Shown here: piece by piece, positions 8,779 through 17,048 of the stretch
Layout: each line of letters starts with the position of its first letter
Numbering within the stretch: the stretch's first letter is position 1
Source: Candidatus Lachnocurva vaginae
GTDB lineage: Bacteria; Bacillota; Clostridia; Lachnospirales; Lachnospiraceae
Direction: 5' to 3'
Length of the DNA stretch: 64,000 bases
NCBI GenBank assembly: GCA_011082265.1
Contig: CP049781.1
Span: forward strand, 434,001-498,000
Notes under the pieces: generated by a model
The model's database searches: none
Seen by the model: the letters and a program-made list of their open reading frames with translations, nothing else
Told to the model about the DNA's origin: nothing
Program-made: the position numbers and the translations under genes

Positions 8779-10104
8779 ATGGAACAAATGTCCTTGTTTC
8801 AAAATAACATCTATAAGCCGATAGCGGAAAGACTTCGCCCAAAAGATTTGGATGAGTACATAGGTCAATCACATCTTTTAGGAAAAGGAAAGCCTTTAAG
8901 AAATCTTATAGAGTCTGATAATATACAATCTATGGTACTTTGGGGACCTCCGGGAGTTGGAAAAACTACGCTTGCCAAAATAATTTCTTCAAAGACTAAT
9001 GCTTTATTTATCAATTTAAGTGCTGTAACAAGCGGAATAAAAGAGATAAAGGCTGTTATGGAAGAAGCCAAAGAAAATAGAAATTATGGTAAGCGTACAA
9101 TTGTATTTGTAGATGAAATTCACAGATTTAATAAAACGCAGCAGGATGCATTTTTACCATATGTCGAAAATGGAAGCATTATTTTAATCGGAGCTACCAC
9201 GGAAAATCCATCATTTGAACTTAATAATGCTCTTTTATCAAGATGCAAGGTATTTGTCCTAAAATCACTTTCTATAGAGGATATCGTTAAAATTTTAAAA
9301 CATGCATTAAATTCTCCTGAAGGCTTTTTAAATAACAAAGTTGTAATATCGGATGAATATCTTAAAAATATTGCTTTACTATCGGAGGGAGATGCGAGGA
9401 ATGCTTTATCGACTCTTGAGATGCTTGTGGAGAATGGAAATTTAACTTCAGACGGAAGCATTACTATAAGCAAGGAAACATTTTCTCTTATAACTGAAAG
9501 AAAGTCTTTTTTATATGATAAAAATGGAGAAGAGCACTATAATTTAATTTCAGCATTTCAAAAATCAGTGAGAAATTCAGATGTGGATGCAGCTGTTTAT
9601 TATCTTGCAAGAATGCTTGAATCGGGAGAAGATCCTATATATATTGCAAGGCGTATTGTGAGAATTGCAGCGGAAGATGTAGGACTTTCCGATACTAAGG
9701 CCCTTCCTCTTTCGATTTCAGCAATGCAGGCTTGCAAACTTATAGGATATCCGGAATGTAATGTCCATCTTACGGAAGCTACAATCTATCTGTCTTTAGC
9801 TCCAAAATCAAACTCCTGTGAAATGGCATATTTAAAAGCTAAAGCGGATGTAAATAATAAGCCGAACCTTTCTGTCCCAATGGCGATAAGAAATGCTCCA
9901 ACAAAGCTTATGAAAGAAGAAGGTTATCATAAAGGCTATAAGTATGCACATGATTACAAGGATAAATTAACGAATTTAAAATGTCTTCCGACAGAGCTTT
10001 TAGGGACAACATATTATTATCCGACAGAGGAAGGAGAGGAAAAGAATCTAAAAGATAGATATTTATATATAAAAGAATGGAAAGAAGAACATAAAGATGA
10101 TTAA
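8779..10104 (+). CDS. rarA: Replication-associated recombination protein RarA (MgsA)
   Basis: AAA+ ATPase of the clamp-loader clade that acts at stalled replication forks; 441 residues, the usual length. It opens with a SSB/clamp-type motif region (MSLFQNNIYKPIAERLRP), then Walker A GPPGVGKTT at 56-64, Walker B VDEIHRF at about 111-117, sensor 1 GATTENPSF, and the C-terminal tetramerisation region with the conserved MLESGEDPIYIARR and DVGLSD. It precedes a tRNA-Leu gene and appears monocistronic. Confidence 0.94.
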   Translation: MEQMSLFQNNIYKPIAERLRPKDLDEYIGQSHLLGKGKPLRNLIESDNIQSMVLWGPPGVGKTTLAKIISSKTNALFINLSAVTSGIKEIKAVMEEAKENRNYGKRTIVFVDEIHRFNKTQQDAFLPYVENGSIILIGATTENPSFELNNALLSRCKVFVLKSLSIEDIVKILKHALNSPEGFLNNKVVISDEYLKNIALLSEGDARNALSTLEMLVENGNLTSDGSITISKETFSLITERKSFLYDKNGEEHYNLISAFQKSVRNSDVDAAVYYLARMLESGEDPIYIARRIVRIAAEDVGLSDTKALPLSISAMQACKLIGYPECNVHLTEATIYLSLAPKSNSCEMAYLKAKADVNNKPNLSVPMAIRNAPTKLMKEEGYHKGYKYAHDYKDKLTNLKCLPTELLGTTYYYPTEEGEEKNLKDRYLYIKEWKEEHKDD

Positions 10105-10177
10105 GCTTCTTGATTTTAGATATGTATAATGATAGAATAATAAAGCTTTTTATTTTATAAAAGCAAAAATTTAATAT

Positions 10178-10260
10178 GCAGGAGTGGCGGAATGGCAGAC
10201 GCATCAGACTCAAAATCTGACGCTGGTAACAGCGTGTGGGTTCAAGTCCCATCTCCTGCA
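10178..10260 (+). tRNA. tRNA-Leu, anticodon CAA
   Basis: 83-nt class II tRNA. Acceptor stem GCAGGAG (10178-10184) pairs with CTCCTGC (10253-10259), discriminator A at 10260. The anticodon stem TCAGA/TCTGA encloses the loop CTCAAAA with anticodon CAA at 10211-10213, reading UUG. The long variable arm (CGCTGGTAACAGCG) and T-loop TTCAAGT are as expected for tRNA-Leu. CCA is not encoded. A TATAAT at 10125-10130 may be its -10 box. Confidence 0.96.
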
Positions 10261-10269
10261 CTTAAAATA

Positions 10270-10318
10270 AATAATAAGTTCACTCTTACAGAGTGAACTT
10301 ATTATTTTAGGGTTTTTT
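10270..10318 (+). terminator. Terminator after tRNA-Leu
   Basis: A 17-bp perfect inverted repeat starting AATAATAAGTTCACTCT (10270-10286) with a 3-nt loop and right arm 10290-10306, followed by a T-rich tail. In 10319-10544, a spacer of about 225 bases, I see only a small hairpin (TGTAGG/CCTACA near 10333) and the Shine-Dalgarno of the next gene. Confidence 0.88.
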
Positions 10319-10544
10319 ATATATTTATTTGTTGTAGGGAAATAGTACCTACAAAAGGTTTTGTAAAAAAAGTAAAAGGTAGACTATTATAGACAAACAA
10401 AAGATTTTTTTGAATGTATTAAGTATTATTTTAAAAAAGACGATATATAAACAAAGGGAACATCTTTTAACACAAATAAAAAATAAAAGAACTTAAGTAA
10501 AATTTTTGTTTGTTTTGTAGAAATTAAAACACGGAGGAAAATAT

Positions 10545-11048
10545 ATGAAAATTCTAAAAAAAATAGGAAATTTTGTTTTTCCTGTATTGTTGATTCTTTC
10601 TTTGGTATCAATTTCAACTGTAGATGTATTTGCAGCCGCTGGAAGTAGAACATATAATTCTACAAAAAAAATGAGCGTGATACTACCAGTTAAAACTACT
10701 GGGGATTCTAGTGAAATACAAATCAGAGTTTCTGATTTACCAAAAAAAGCTGTTATAACAAAGATGATAATTAATACTGGTTCTTTATCGTATACTGGTG
10801 CTGTAGTAACTAATTATTTAACAATTAAAAGCTCAAATAATAGAACTGAACAGATTCCATGGAATGGGCAGGCAAATAAAAATCTAACTACAAATGGATT
10901 TTTAGCTTCTTTAGCTAATGGAACTTACACTTTAAAATTTAATGCTACTTGTGTTGGGGGAGCAATAATATATGGGAAAATGACTGATATTGGGACAAAA
11001 ACATACAGTAGACCTTCAATTACAATTTATTGGGATGATAGCTTTTAA
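10545..11048 (+). CDS. Secreted protein of unknown function
   Basis: 167 residues with a clear signal peptide: basic MKILKKIG, hydrophobic core FVFPVLLILSLVSI, and a likely cleavage after VDVFA (residue 29-30). The mature part, about 137 residues, is rich in Thr, Asn, Ser and Ile with alternating hydrophobic positions and no cysteine pair, which suggests a beta-sandwich. No sorting motif (LPxTG) or lipobox is present, so it should be released. CGGAGG precedes the ATG. I do not recognise the family; an adhesin- or pilin-like role would be speculation. Confidence 0.72.
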   Translation: MKILKKIGNFVFPVLLILSLVSISTVDVFAAAGSRTYNSTKKMSVILPVKTTGDSSEIQIRVSDLPKKAVITKMIINTGSLSYTGAVVTNYLTIKSSNNRTEQIPWNGQANKNLTTNGFLASLANGTYTLKFNATCVGGAIIYGKMTDIGTKTYSRPSITIYWDDSF

Positions 11049-11084
11049 AACTAAACAAAATTGAAATGTTAGGAATGTGAGAAA

Positions 11085-11879
11085 ATGAGTATAAGTAATA
11101 TAAATCAAGTACGACAACTGAATACTTTTACAAATATTTCGGGAAGAACTCAAACTAAAAATAAATCTGATAATACAATATTAAAAGAAGATTTACTTGA
11201 AATATCAGAAGAAGGAAAGAAACTTCTTAAAGATGAAGAAATTTCAGTTACATCTGGTAAAGAAAAACTTAATATTTCAAAGACCAAAGACGGAAAATCC
11301 TTTAATATTCATTTTGAAGATTCAGCTGCTGTCTTAAGAGTAGTAGATAATGGTTATATAAGTATTAATGGTAAGAAAATAATGCTTTCAGAAAATGATA
11401 AGAAAAAACTTATAGAAACTGATAAAATAGCAGCAGCACAAAGATTAGAAACTTTTGAAAAAAGACACATAGAACATGAAATGAGAGTCGCTAAACAACA
11501 AGGTGCAGCATGGGAAATATATTTTAGACAAAGGGCAAAAATTATGGAATCCCAGTTGAAATTATCAAAAGGAGAAGAATTAGATCCGTCGGAACTAAAA
11601 GAGTTATTGGAAAGAGATCCACATGGATATCAAATGGCATTGATGCTAAAAAATATGAAAGAAAATCATAAAGTGAAAAATATCCATAGGACTAAGGTAT
11701 ATTCAAAAGAAGATGAATATATGAAACGACTTTATGAAACAGCTTCTAAAGGTGTCAATGAAAGTGATATTGAATGGATAGGATATAACACATCGTTAAG
11801 TATTTCTCTTGAAGGGAAAGAGCCAAAAATTGGAGAAATATCAGTTGGACAAAGAGTTATAGTTGAGGGCAAGAAATAA
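11085..11879 (+). CDS. Unknown cytosolic protein with DLLEISEEG-type N-terminus
   Basis: 264 residues, no signal peptide or membrane segment. The N-terminus is Ser/Asn/Thr-rich (MSISNINQVRQLN), followed by a helix around residues 33-48 with LLEISEEGKKLL, a short sequence style I have seen in several uncharacterised Clostridia proteins. A small beta region (about 50-100) follows, then a long charged helical part (about 110-210). It begins 36 bases after the secreted protein and both precede one terminator, so they may be co-transcribed. No function can be assigned. Confidence 0.65.
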   Translation: MSISNINQVRQLNTFTNISGRTQTKNKSDNTILKEDLLEISEEGKKLLKDEEISVTSGKEKLNISKTKDGKSFNIHFEDSAAVLRVVDNGYISINGKKIMLSENDKKKLIETDKIAAAQRLETFEKRHIEHEMRVAKQQGAAWEIYFRQRAKIMESQLKLSKGEELDPSELKELLERDPHGYQMALMLKNMKENHKVKNIHRTKVYSKEDEYMKRLYETASKGVNESDIEWIGYNTSLSISLEGKEPKIGEISVGQRVIVEGKK

Positions 11880-11899
11880 ATCACACGCAAATTAAATAT

Positions 11900-11942
11900 A
11901 AAAAGCGATTAAGAAATCTTTTCCTTAATCGCTTTTTATATT
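11900..11942 (+). terminator. Rho-independent terminator
   Basis: Inverted repeat AAAAAGCGATTAAG (11900-11913) and CTTAATCGCTTTTT (11924-11937) followed by a short T/A tail. The rest of 11943-12221 holds a candidate promoter (12088-12116) and the mecA ribosome binding site; I see no gene. Confidence 0.88.
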
Positions 11943-12087
11943 AGATAAGAGATATATAGTAAACGCCTTATAATACACTTTTATAGGCAGTTAAAGAGAA
12001 AATGATTAATTTCGTAAGCTTTGGAATCGATGTATAAAATTGACTTTAAATTTTTAATGAGAGATTTTCTCAAATATTACGAAAAGT

Positions 12088-12116
12088 ATTACAATTAAGT
12101 TGTATTAGTGTATAAT
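12088..12116 (+). promoter_or_regulatory. Candidate promoter of the MecA-like gene
   Basis: A perfect -10 box TATAAT at 12111-12116 lies 17 bases after ATTACA (12088-12093), a poor -35. It gives a leader of about 100 bases. A further TTGACT at 12137 has no matching -10 box. Confidence 0.4.
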
Positions 12117-12221
12117 ATATTAAATAAAATAATTATTGACTCTTGTATAGTATTTTAGAGAATATCCGATATGATTAGTAGAGAGCTTCTATTAAGTAAG
12201 GAATGAAAGAAGGTGGGCAAT

Positions 12222-13055
12222 ATGAAGTTCCAAAAAATAAATGAAAATAAAATACAATGTTATATCTCTTCAGAGGAGCTTGTTGCTCAGGGAGTTGTTA
12301 TAAAAGATTTAGTTGATAATCAGGACAAAGCAACTAAGTTTTTAAAATCCGTTTTAGAAGAAGCAAATAATGCTGTAGGATTCCATACCGGCGGTAGATT
12401 ATTAAATGTTCAAATTTCGGTGCTTTCTAACGAATCTCTAAGTATCATTATAAGTGATGATGAAGATGCTATTATAAAGTCACTTTTCTCAGAAATGAAG
12501 TCGAAACTTGAATCTGTTAAGAAAATGTTTAAGGATAAAGATGACAAAAATTTAATGAGTAAAGAGGGACCAAAAAAATTAGAAGATATCTTTTCACCTA
12601 TAATAAAAGAGCAGCAGCAGGGAGATATGGATATTAAATTGAAAGAATTTTTACCTTTTGATATCGATATGGATGATTTTGAAGAAGAAGAAGAAACTGA
12701 AAAAGATGATAGTGATAAAGAAAAAAATGCACATATAAAAACGAGTCTTGAAACAAGCAATATGACGCACTTTTCATATTGGGTAGAGATAGACAATTTG
12801 GATAGATGCATAGAGCTTTCAAAAAGTATGGAAGGGATGAAACAGGTTCCAAATAAACTTTATAAGTTAAATGGTAAATATTATCTTAATCTTAAACTTT
12901 CTATGAAAAAACTGGAATTAATCGAATTTATTTGTAAGACATTAGAATTTGGAGATCAAATATATAATAATAGAGGCTTAAGCATAGGCTATATTCTTGA
13001 ACATGGTAAGGTTTTAATTAAAAAGGATGCACTTTCAGTTCTTAGAAAATTATAA
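12222..13055 (+). CDS. mecA: MecA-family adaptor protein
   Basis: 277 residues. The N-terminus (MKFQKINENKIQCYISSEEL, then VAQGVVIKDLV) matches the MecA start pattern MKIERIN-x-(N/T)-I-x-x-x-I-S-x-E-D-L. In Bacillus, MecA delivers substrates to the ClpC-ClpP protease and controls competence. A very acidic linker (about residues 145-170, DMDDFEEEEETEKDD) leads to a C-terminal domain with TSNMTHFSYWVEIDNLDRCI, corresponding to the ClpC-binding domain. A GTG at 12213 is in frame, but AAGGTGG (12210-12216) fits the ATG at 12222. The gene is monocistronic with its own terminator. The target protein here is unknown. Confidence 0.8.
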   Translation: MKFQKINENKIQCYISSEELVAQGVVIKDLVDNQDKATKFLKSVLEEANNAVGFHTGGRLLNVQISVLSNESLSIIISDDEDAIIKSLFSEMKSKLESVKKMFKDKDDKNLMSKEGPKKLEDIFSPIIKEQQQGDMDIKLKEFLPFDIDMDDFEEEEETEKDDSDKEKNAHIKTSLETSNMTHFSYWVEIDNLDRCIELSKSMEGMKQVPNKLYKLNGKYYLNLKLSMKKLELIEFICKTLEFGDQIYNNRGLSIGYILEHGKVLIKKDALSVLRKL

Positions 13056-13110
13056 ATTGCTAAAATAGCAGACTTATAGTAATTAGTTGAGAATTTAATA
13101 ATAAAAAGAT

Positions 13111-13150
13111 AAAAAGCAATCGGATATCCGGTTGCTTTTTTTTGTTTTTT
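13111..13150 (+). terminator. Terminator of the MecA-like gene
   Basis: Stem AAAAAGCAATCGG (13111-13123) and CCGGTTGCTTTTT (13128-13140) with a 4-nt loop and one T-G wobble, followed by a T-run to about 13150. Confidence 0.9.
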
Positions 13151-13156
13151 TATTGA

Positions 13157-13184
13157 AAAAAGTTATCATATATGATAACTTTTT
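13157..13184. promoter_or_regulatory. Perfect 28-bp AT-rich palindrome, candidate operator
   Basis: The core AGTTATCATATATGATAACT (13161-13180) is perfectly self-complementary and the symmetry extends four A/T pairs on each side, with no loop. It is too symmetric and loop-free for a good terminator, and resembles a dimeric repressor site. It lies about 140 bases upstream of the XRE regulator. Confidence 0.5.
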
Positions 13185-13185
13185 A

Positions 13186-13245
13186 AAATGAAAGATTTTA
13201 TTAATAAATGAAAGATCACATTAATAAATAAAAGATCACATTAAT
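13186..13245. repeat. Three imperfect copies of a 20-bp tandem unit
   Basis: Near-copies of AAATGAAAGATCACATTAAT follow one another between about 13186 and 13245 (the first copy has TTT in place of CAC and the third AAATAAAAG), between the palindrome and the XRE gene. Confidence 0.75.
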
Positions 13246-13323
13246 TAAAAATTAACCTACAAGCTTTTTTAGTTTTAAGAACTTAAATTGACTAATTTTG
13301 CCTAAGTCTTAAAGGAGTGACAT

Positions 13324-13569
13324 TTGAAACCACGATATGAAGATAATTTTATCCCGGATAAGATAAAAACTCTTAGGGAAAATACTGCAAGAGAGATGAA
13401 GGATATAAGAAAAGAGCAGAAGATAACTCAGAATGAGCTTGCAGAAAAAATCGGAACTAAAAAATCTAATATTTCAAGATTTGAAAGCGGGAAATATAAT
13501 CCTACTCTTGATTTTATGGCAAAAATGGCTGACGGACTTGGAAAAGAGATAAAAATAATTATTGATTAA
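13324..13569 (+). CDS. Small XRE-family transcriptional regulator
   Basis: 81 residues containing a helix-turn-helix (about 33-55: QKITQNELAEKIGTKKSNIS, then RFESGKYNP) and a C-terminal strand KEIKIIID, the layout of HigA/PHD-like antitoxin-type regulators. The start is TTG: AAAGGAG (13311-13317) is six bases before it and no ATG/GTG is suitably placed. The next gene starts 18 bases later, suggesting one transcript. No recognisable RelE/HigB toxin lies beside it, so it may be a solitary regulator. Confidence 0.8.
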   Translation: MKPRYEDNFIPDKIKTLRENTAREMKDIRKEQKITQNELAEKIGTKKSNISRFESGKYNPTLDFMAKMADGLGKEIKIIID

Positions 13570-13587
13570 AATTTTGAGGAAATAATA

Positions 13588-13887
13588 ATGTTTTTTAAGA
13601 AAAGATATTCATTTGATAAAAATATAGATAAGAGTGTAGTTTTATGTCAATCTTATACTAGAGCAATGGAATATAAAATCACGAATGCACTTTCAGAGAA
13701 TAATATTCCTTTTAGAAAAGATAGAGTTCAAATTCCTTTTTTCCTTAGAAAAAAGTTCAGGGGAGCGAATGAAATATGTATTTTTTCCGTAAATCGAACT
13801 GATTTTTCAAAAGCAAAATTTATTCTTCCAAATATGACTGTAAGAGAACTTAGGAAAGTAGCTATTACGCCTTCAATTGCTATATAA
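13588..13887 (+). CDS. Small protein of unknown function paired with the XRE regulator
   Basis: 99 residues, basic, no membrane segment. The pattern YTRAMEYKITNALSENNIPF, then RKDRVQIPFF, followed by an F-S-V strand, recalls small ferredoxin-like domains of the putative signal-transducing type (DUF2007-like, with an N-terminal A-x-x-L-E-x-x-x-I-P motif), but the match is weak. GAGGAA precedes the ATG. It is 18 bases downstream of the XRE gene. It does not look like a known toxin. Confidence 0.6.
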   Translation: MFFKKRYSFDKNIDKSVVLCQSYTRAMEYKITNALSENNIPFRKDRVQIPFFLRKKFRGANEICIFSVNRTDFSKAKFILPNMTVRELRKVAITPSIAI

Positions 13888-13958
13888 AAATATATTCATT
13901 TGTTTGCAAAATTAACAAAAATCTACTAATATCTTTATATGTGAAAAAGGGGGCTTGT

Positions 13959-16883
13959 ATGAAAAACTTTAACGAAGCTTATGAAACTTTAAAAGAAGAA
14001 AAATTAGATGATATTGATTCAATGGGATATTTACTTCGCCACAAGAAGAGTGGAGCTATGATTTCAATTATTGAGAATGGCGATAACAACAAAGTTTTTT
14101 ACATAGGATTTAAAACACTTCCGAAAGATTCAACGGGAGTAATGCATATAATTGAACATACTGTTTTATGCGGCTCTAAAAAATATCCTTTAAAAGACCC
14201 TTTTGTAGAACTTGTAAAAGGAAGTCTTAATACATTTCTTAATGCGATGACATATCCGGATAAAACTGTATATCCTATAGCAAGTACAAATGAGGCGGAT
14301 TTTAAAAATCTTATGGATGTCTATATGGATGCGGTTTTTAATCCGAACATTTACAAATACGAAGAGATATTTAAGCAGGAAGGTTGGCACTATGAACTTC
14401 CTACAGTAGATTCCGACCTTAATATCAATGGGATTGTTTATAACGAAATGAAGGGTGCTTTTTCATCACCTGAAGAGGTCTTGAATCGTAAGATTATGAA
14501 TACTCTTCTTAAAGGAACGATTTATGAAAATGAATCCGGAGGAGATCCGGATATAATTCCGACTCTTTCAAGGGAAGATTTTCTTAACGTACATAGGAAA
14601 TATTATCATCCTTCAAATTCTTACATTTATATGTATGGAAATATGAATACAGCTGAAAGGCTTAAATATTTGGATGAAGAATATTTATCAAAGTATGATT
14701 ATAAGGAATTTAAGCAGGATATTTCTCTTCATAAGAATTTTAAAGAAGGAAAAAATGTAAGCGAGTTTTATTCAATTGACTCAAATGAAAATCCCGAGAA
14801 AAAGAATTATTTGGCAAAGAGCTATCTTGTTGGAAATTACACTGACACGAAGCTTCAGGTTGCTTTCGATATTTTGGATTATGCACTTTTGTCTTCATCG
14901 GGTTCTGTTTTTCAGAATGCTTTCGTAAAAAGCGGAATGGCTGAAGATGTTATCGGAGGTTATGACAGCGGAATAAAAGAAGGTATTTTTTCAGTTATTT
15001 TAAAAAATGCCGATGAAAAGGATAAAGACAAATTCCTTGAAATTTTGGAAAATACGCTTAAAGATGTAGTAAAAAATGGAATTGATAAGGATACTCTTAT
15101 TGCTGCAATTGAAATAAATAAGTTTCAATTTTTGGAAGCTGATTTCGGAAGCTATCCTAAGGGGCTTGTGTTTGGACTTTCATTATTTGATACTTGGCTT
15201 TATGACAAAGAAAATCCATTTGTTTCGCTTCATGTTATAGATATTTTAGATGAACTTTTAAAGGAAGTTAACACGGGATATTTTGAAAAGCTTGTAGAAA
15301 AATATCTTTTAAATAGCGAAAGCTGTGCATTTGTTGATTTAAAGGCTAAGCCGGGACTTACAGTTGAAAGAGATAATGAATTACAGGAAAAATTAAATAA
15401 ATATAGAGATTCTCTTTCGGATGAAGAGAGAGAAAAGCTTGTGAAACAGACTAAGGAGCTTAAAGCATTTCAGGATGAAAAACCGTCACCTTTAGATTTG
15501 GAAAAGATTCCATCTCTTGAAATAAAAGATTTAAGAAAAGAGATTTTACCGCTTTCACATAATATTTATAAAGAAAATGATATCAAGATTTTGCATACTG
15601 ATATGGATACAAGCAAAATCCACTATTTGGATATCAATATTTTGCCTGAAAATATTGAAGAATCAAAGATGCCGGCACTATCCTTGTATACTAAGATATT
15701 AGGACTTATTGATACTAAAAATTATACTTATCAGAAGCTTGAAGTTGAAAAGAATAAATATACCGGAGGAATTAGATTTGGAGTAAACCTTTTTAAAAGA
15801 GGAGACGAAGATTATATCTTTACATTTTTTATAAAGGCAAAAACGTTTTACGATAATGAAGACAAGCTTCAGAAACTTATTGAGGAGATTTTATATAATT
15901 CAAAGCTCGATGATAAAAAGAGAGTTAAGGAGCTTTTACTTAAAGACAAAAATTATTTTGAGGAAAGTATTGTATCTGCGGGGAATCTATTTTCAGTAAA
16001 AAGAGCATTTTCTTATTTCTCTAAATATAATAAAGTAAAAGACGAAATTTCGGGAATTGCATATTATGACTATTTAAAAGCATTTTTAAGTGATTTCGAT
16101 AAAAATTATGAAAAGTTTAAAAAAGATATTTTAGAAATAAGAAAGAAGTTATTTAAAAATAATAATGTAATTATTTCGACGACAGGACGAGAAAAAGCTC
16201 TTACATATGCTAAGAAGATTTCAAAATATTTATTTGAAAGAAATCCTAAGGGCGATAATAAAGAACTTTTCGGGCAAATATATTTTGACGAACCATATAA
16301 GGAAATTATAAATGAAGGATTTAAAACATCTTCCCAGGTTCAATATGTATGTATGGCAGGAAATTTTAAGGCATTGGGATATAAATATTCGGGAGTTATG
16401 AATATTCTTGAATCCATTTTAGGGTATGATTATTTCTGGCTTAATCTTCGTGTTAAAGGCGGAGCATATGGATGCATGAGCGGATTTTATAGACTTGGAA
16501 GCACCTACTTTGTATCTTATCGTGACCCGAAGCTTAAAGACACATTGTATGTTTATATAGATACTTACAATTATCTTAATAATTTTGATGTAGACGATTG
16601 CGTTATGAAAAAATATATCATAGGAACTATAGGAAGTATGGACACGCCTCTTACTCCTGCAAAGAGAGGAGAAAGAGATTTAAACGCTTATCTTTGCAAT
16701 ATTTCGGAAGAAGAGCTTCAGAAAGAAAGAGATGAAGTCTTAAATGCAACACAGCAGGATATACGGGATATGGCACCGCTTCTTAAAGCTATTATTGATA
16801 ATAGTTATATCTGCGTTATAGGAAGCGAAGATAAGATTGAAAAATATAAGAACGTATTTGATAGCGTCCGTACACTTATATAA
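13959..16883 (+). CDS. M16C-family zinc peptidase (presequence protease-like)
   Basis: 974-residue insulinase-superfamily peptidase with the inverted zinc motif HIIEH (63-67) preceded by the typical STGVMHIIEHTVLCGS context; further conserved stretches are SLNTFLNAMTYPDKTVYP and YNEMKGAFS. The length and fused two-half architecture match the M16C/PreP group, which degrades short unstructured peptides. No signal peptide is seen, so it is probably cytosolic. A GTG at 13941 is in frame, but AAGGGGG (13947-13953) places translation at the ATG at 13959. Confidence 0.92.
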   Translation: MKNFNEAYETLKEEKLDDIDSMGYLLRHKKSGAMISIIENGDNNKVFYIGFKTLPKDSTGVMHIIEHTVLCGSKKYPLKDPFVELVKGSLNTFLNAMTYPDKTVYPIASTNEADFKNLMDVYMDAVFNPNIYKYEEIFKQEGWHYELPTVDSDLNINGIVYNEMKGAFSSPEEVLNRKIMNTLLKGTIYENESGGDPDIIPTLSREDFLNVHRKYYHPSNSYIYMYGNMNTAERLKYLDEEYLSKYDYKEFKQDISLHKNFKEGKNVSEFYSIDSNENPEKKNYLAKSYLVGNYTDTKLQVAFDILDYALLSSSGSVFQNAFVKSGMAEDVIGGYDSGIKEGIFSVILKNADEKDKDKFLEILENTLKDVVKNGIDKDTLIAAIEINKFQFLEADFGSYPKGLVFGLSLFDTWLYDKENPFVSLHVIDILDELLKEVNTGYFEKLVEKYLLNSESCAFVDLKAKPGLTVERDNELQEKLNKYRDSLSDEEREKLVKQTKELKAFQDEKPSPLDLEKIPSLEIKDLRKEILPLSHNIYKENDIKILHTDMDTSKIHYLDINILPENIEESKMPALSLYTKILGLIDTKNYTYQKLEVEKNKYTGGIRFGVNLFKRGDEDYIFTFFIKAKTFYDNEDKLQKLIEEILYNSKLDDKKRVKELLLKDKNYFEESIVSAGNLFSVKRAFSYFSKYNKVKDEISGIAYYDYLKAFLSDFDKNYEKFKKDILEIRKKLFKNNNVIISTTGREKALTYAKKISKYLFERNPKGDNKELFGQIYFDEPYKEIINEGFKTSSQVQYVCMAGNFKALGYKYSGVMNILESILGYDYFWLNLRVKGGAYGCMSGFYRLGSTYFVSYRDPKLKDTLYVYIDTYNYLNNFDVDDCVMKKYIIGTIGSMDTPLTPAKRGERDLNAYLCNISEEELQKERDEVLNATQQDIRDMAPLLKAIIDNSYICVIGSEDKIEKYKNVFDSVRTLI

Positions 16884-16889
16884 TAAAGT

Positions 16890-17029
16890 TTTAATATAAT
16901 TATTTATAATTAGTATTTAATATAATTATTTGTAACTAGTATTTAATATAATTATTTATAATTAGTATTCAATATAATTATTTATAAAATTAGTATTTAT
17001 AATTATTTATAAAAATAGTGTTTAATATA
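16890..17029. repeat. Tandem repeat upstream of era (26-bp unit)
   Basis: Three 26-bp units beginning TTTAATATAATTATTTATAA at 16890, 16916 and 16942, then two variants of 28 and 25 bases and a partial end by 17029. The whole spacer between the peptidase and era is built from it. Part of the last copy sits right before the AAAGGGG of era. Confidence 0.88.
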
Positions 17030-17048
17030 AAGGGGTATAAGAAAATAT

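Noticed and set aside
9908..10261. Minus-strand reading frame across the tRNA-Leu
   Set aside because: It lies over rarA and the tRNA on the opposite strand, with no Shine-Dalgarno; a chance frame.
13324..13887. Classical toxin-antitoxin pair
   Set aside because: The partner of the XRE protein shows no RelE/HigB, MazF or HicA features; only the antitoxin-like half is supported.
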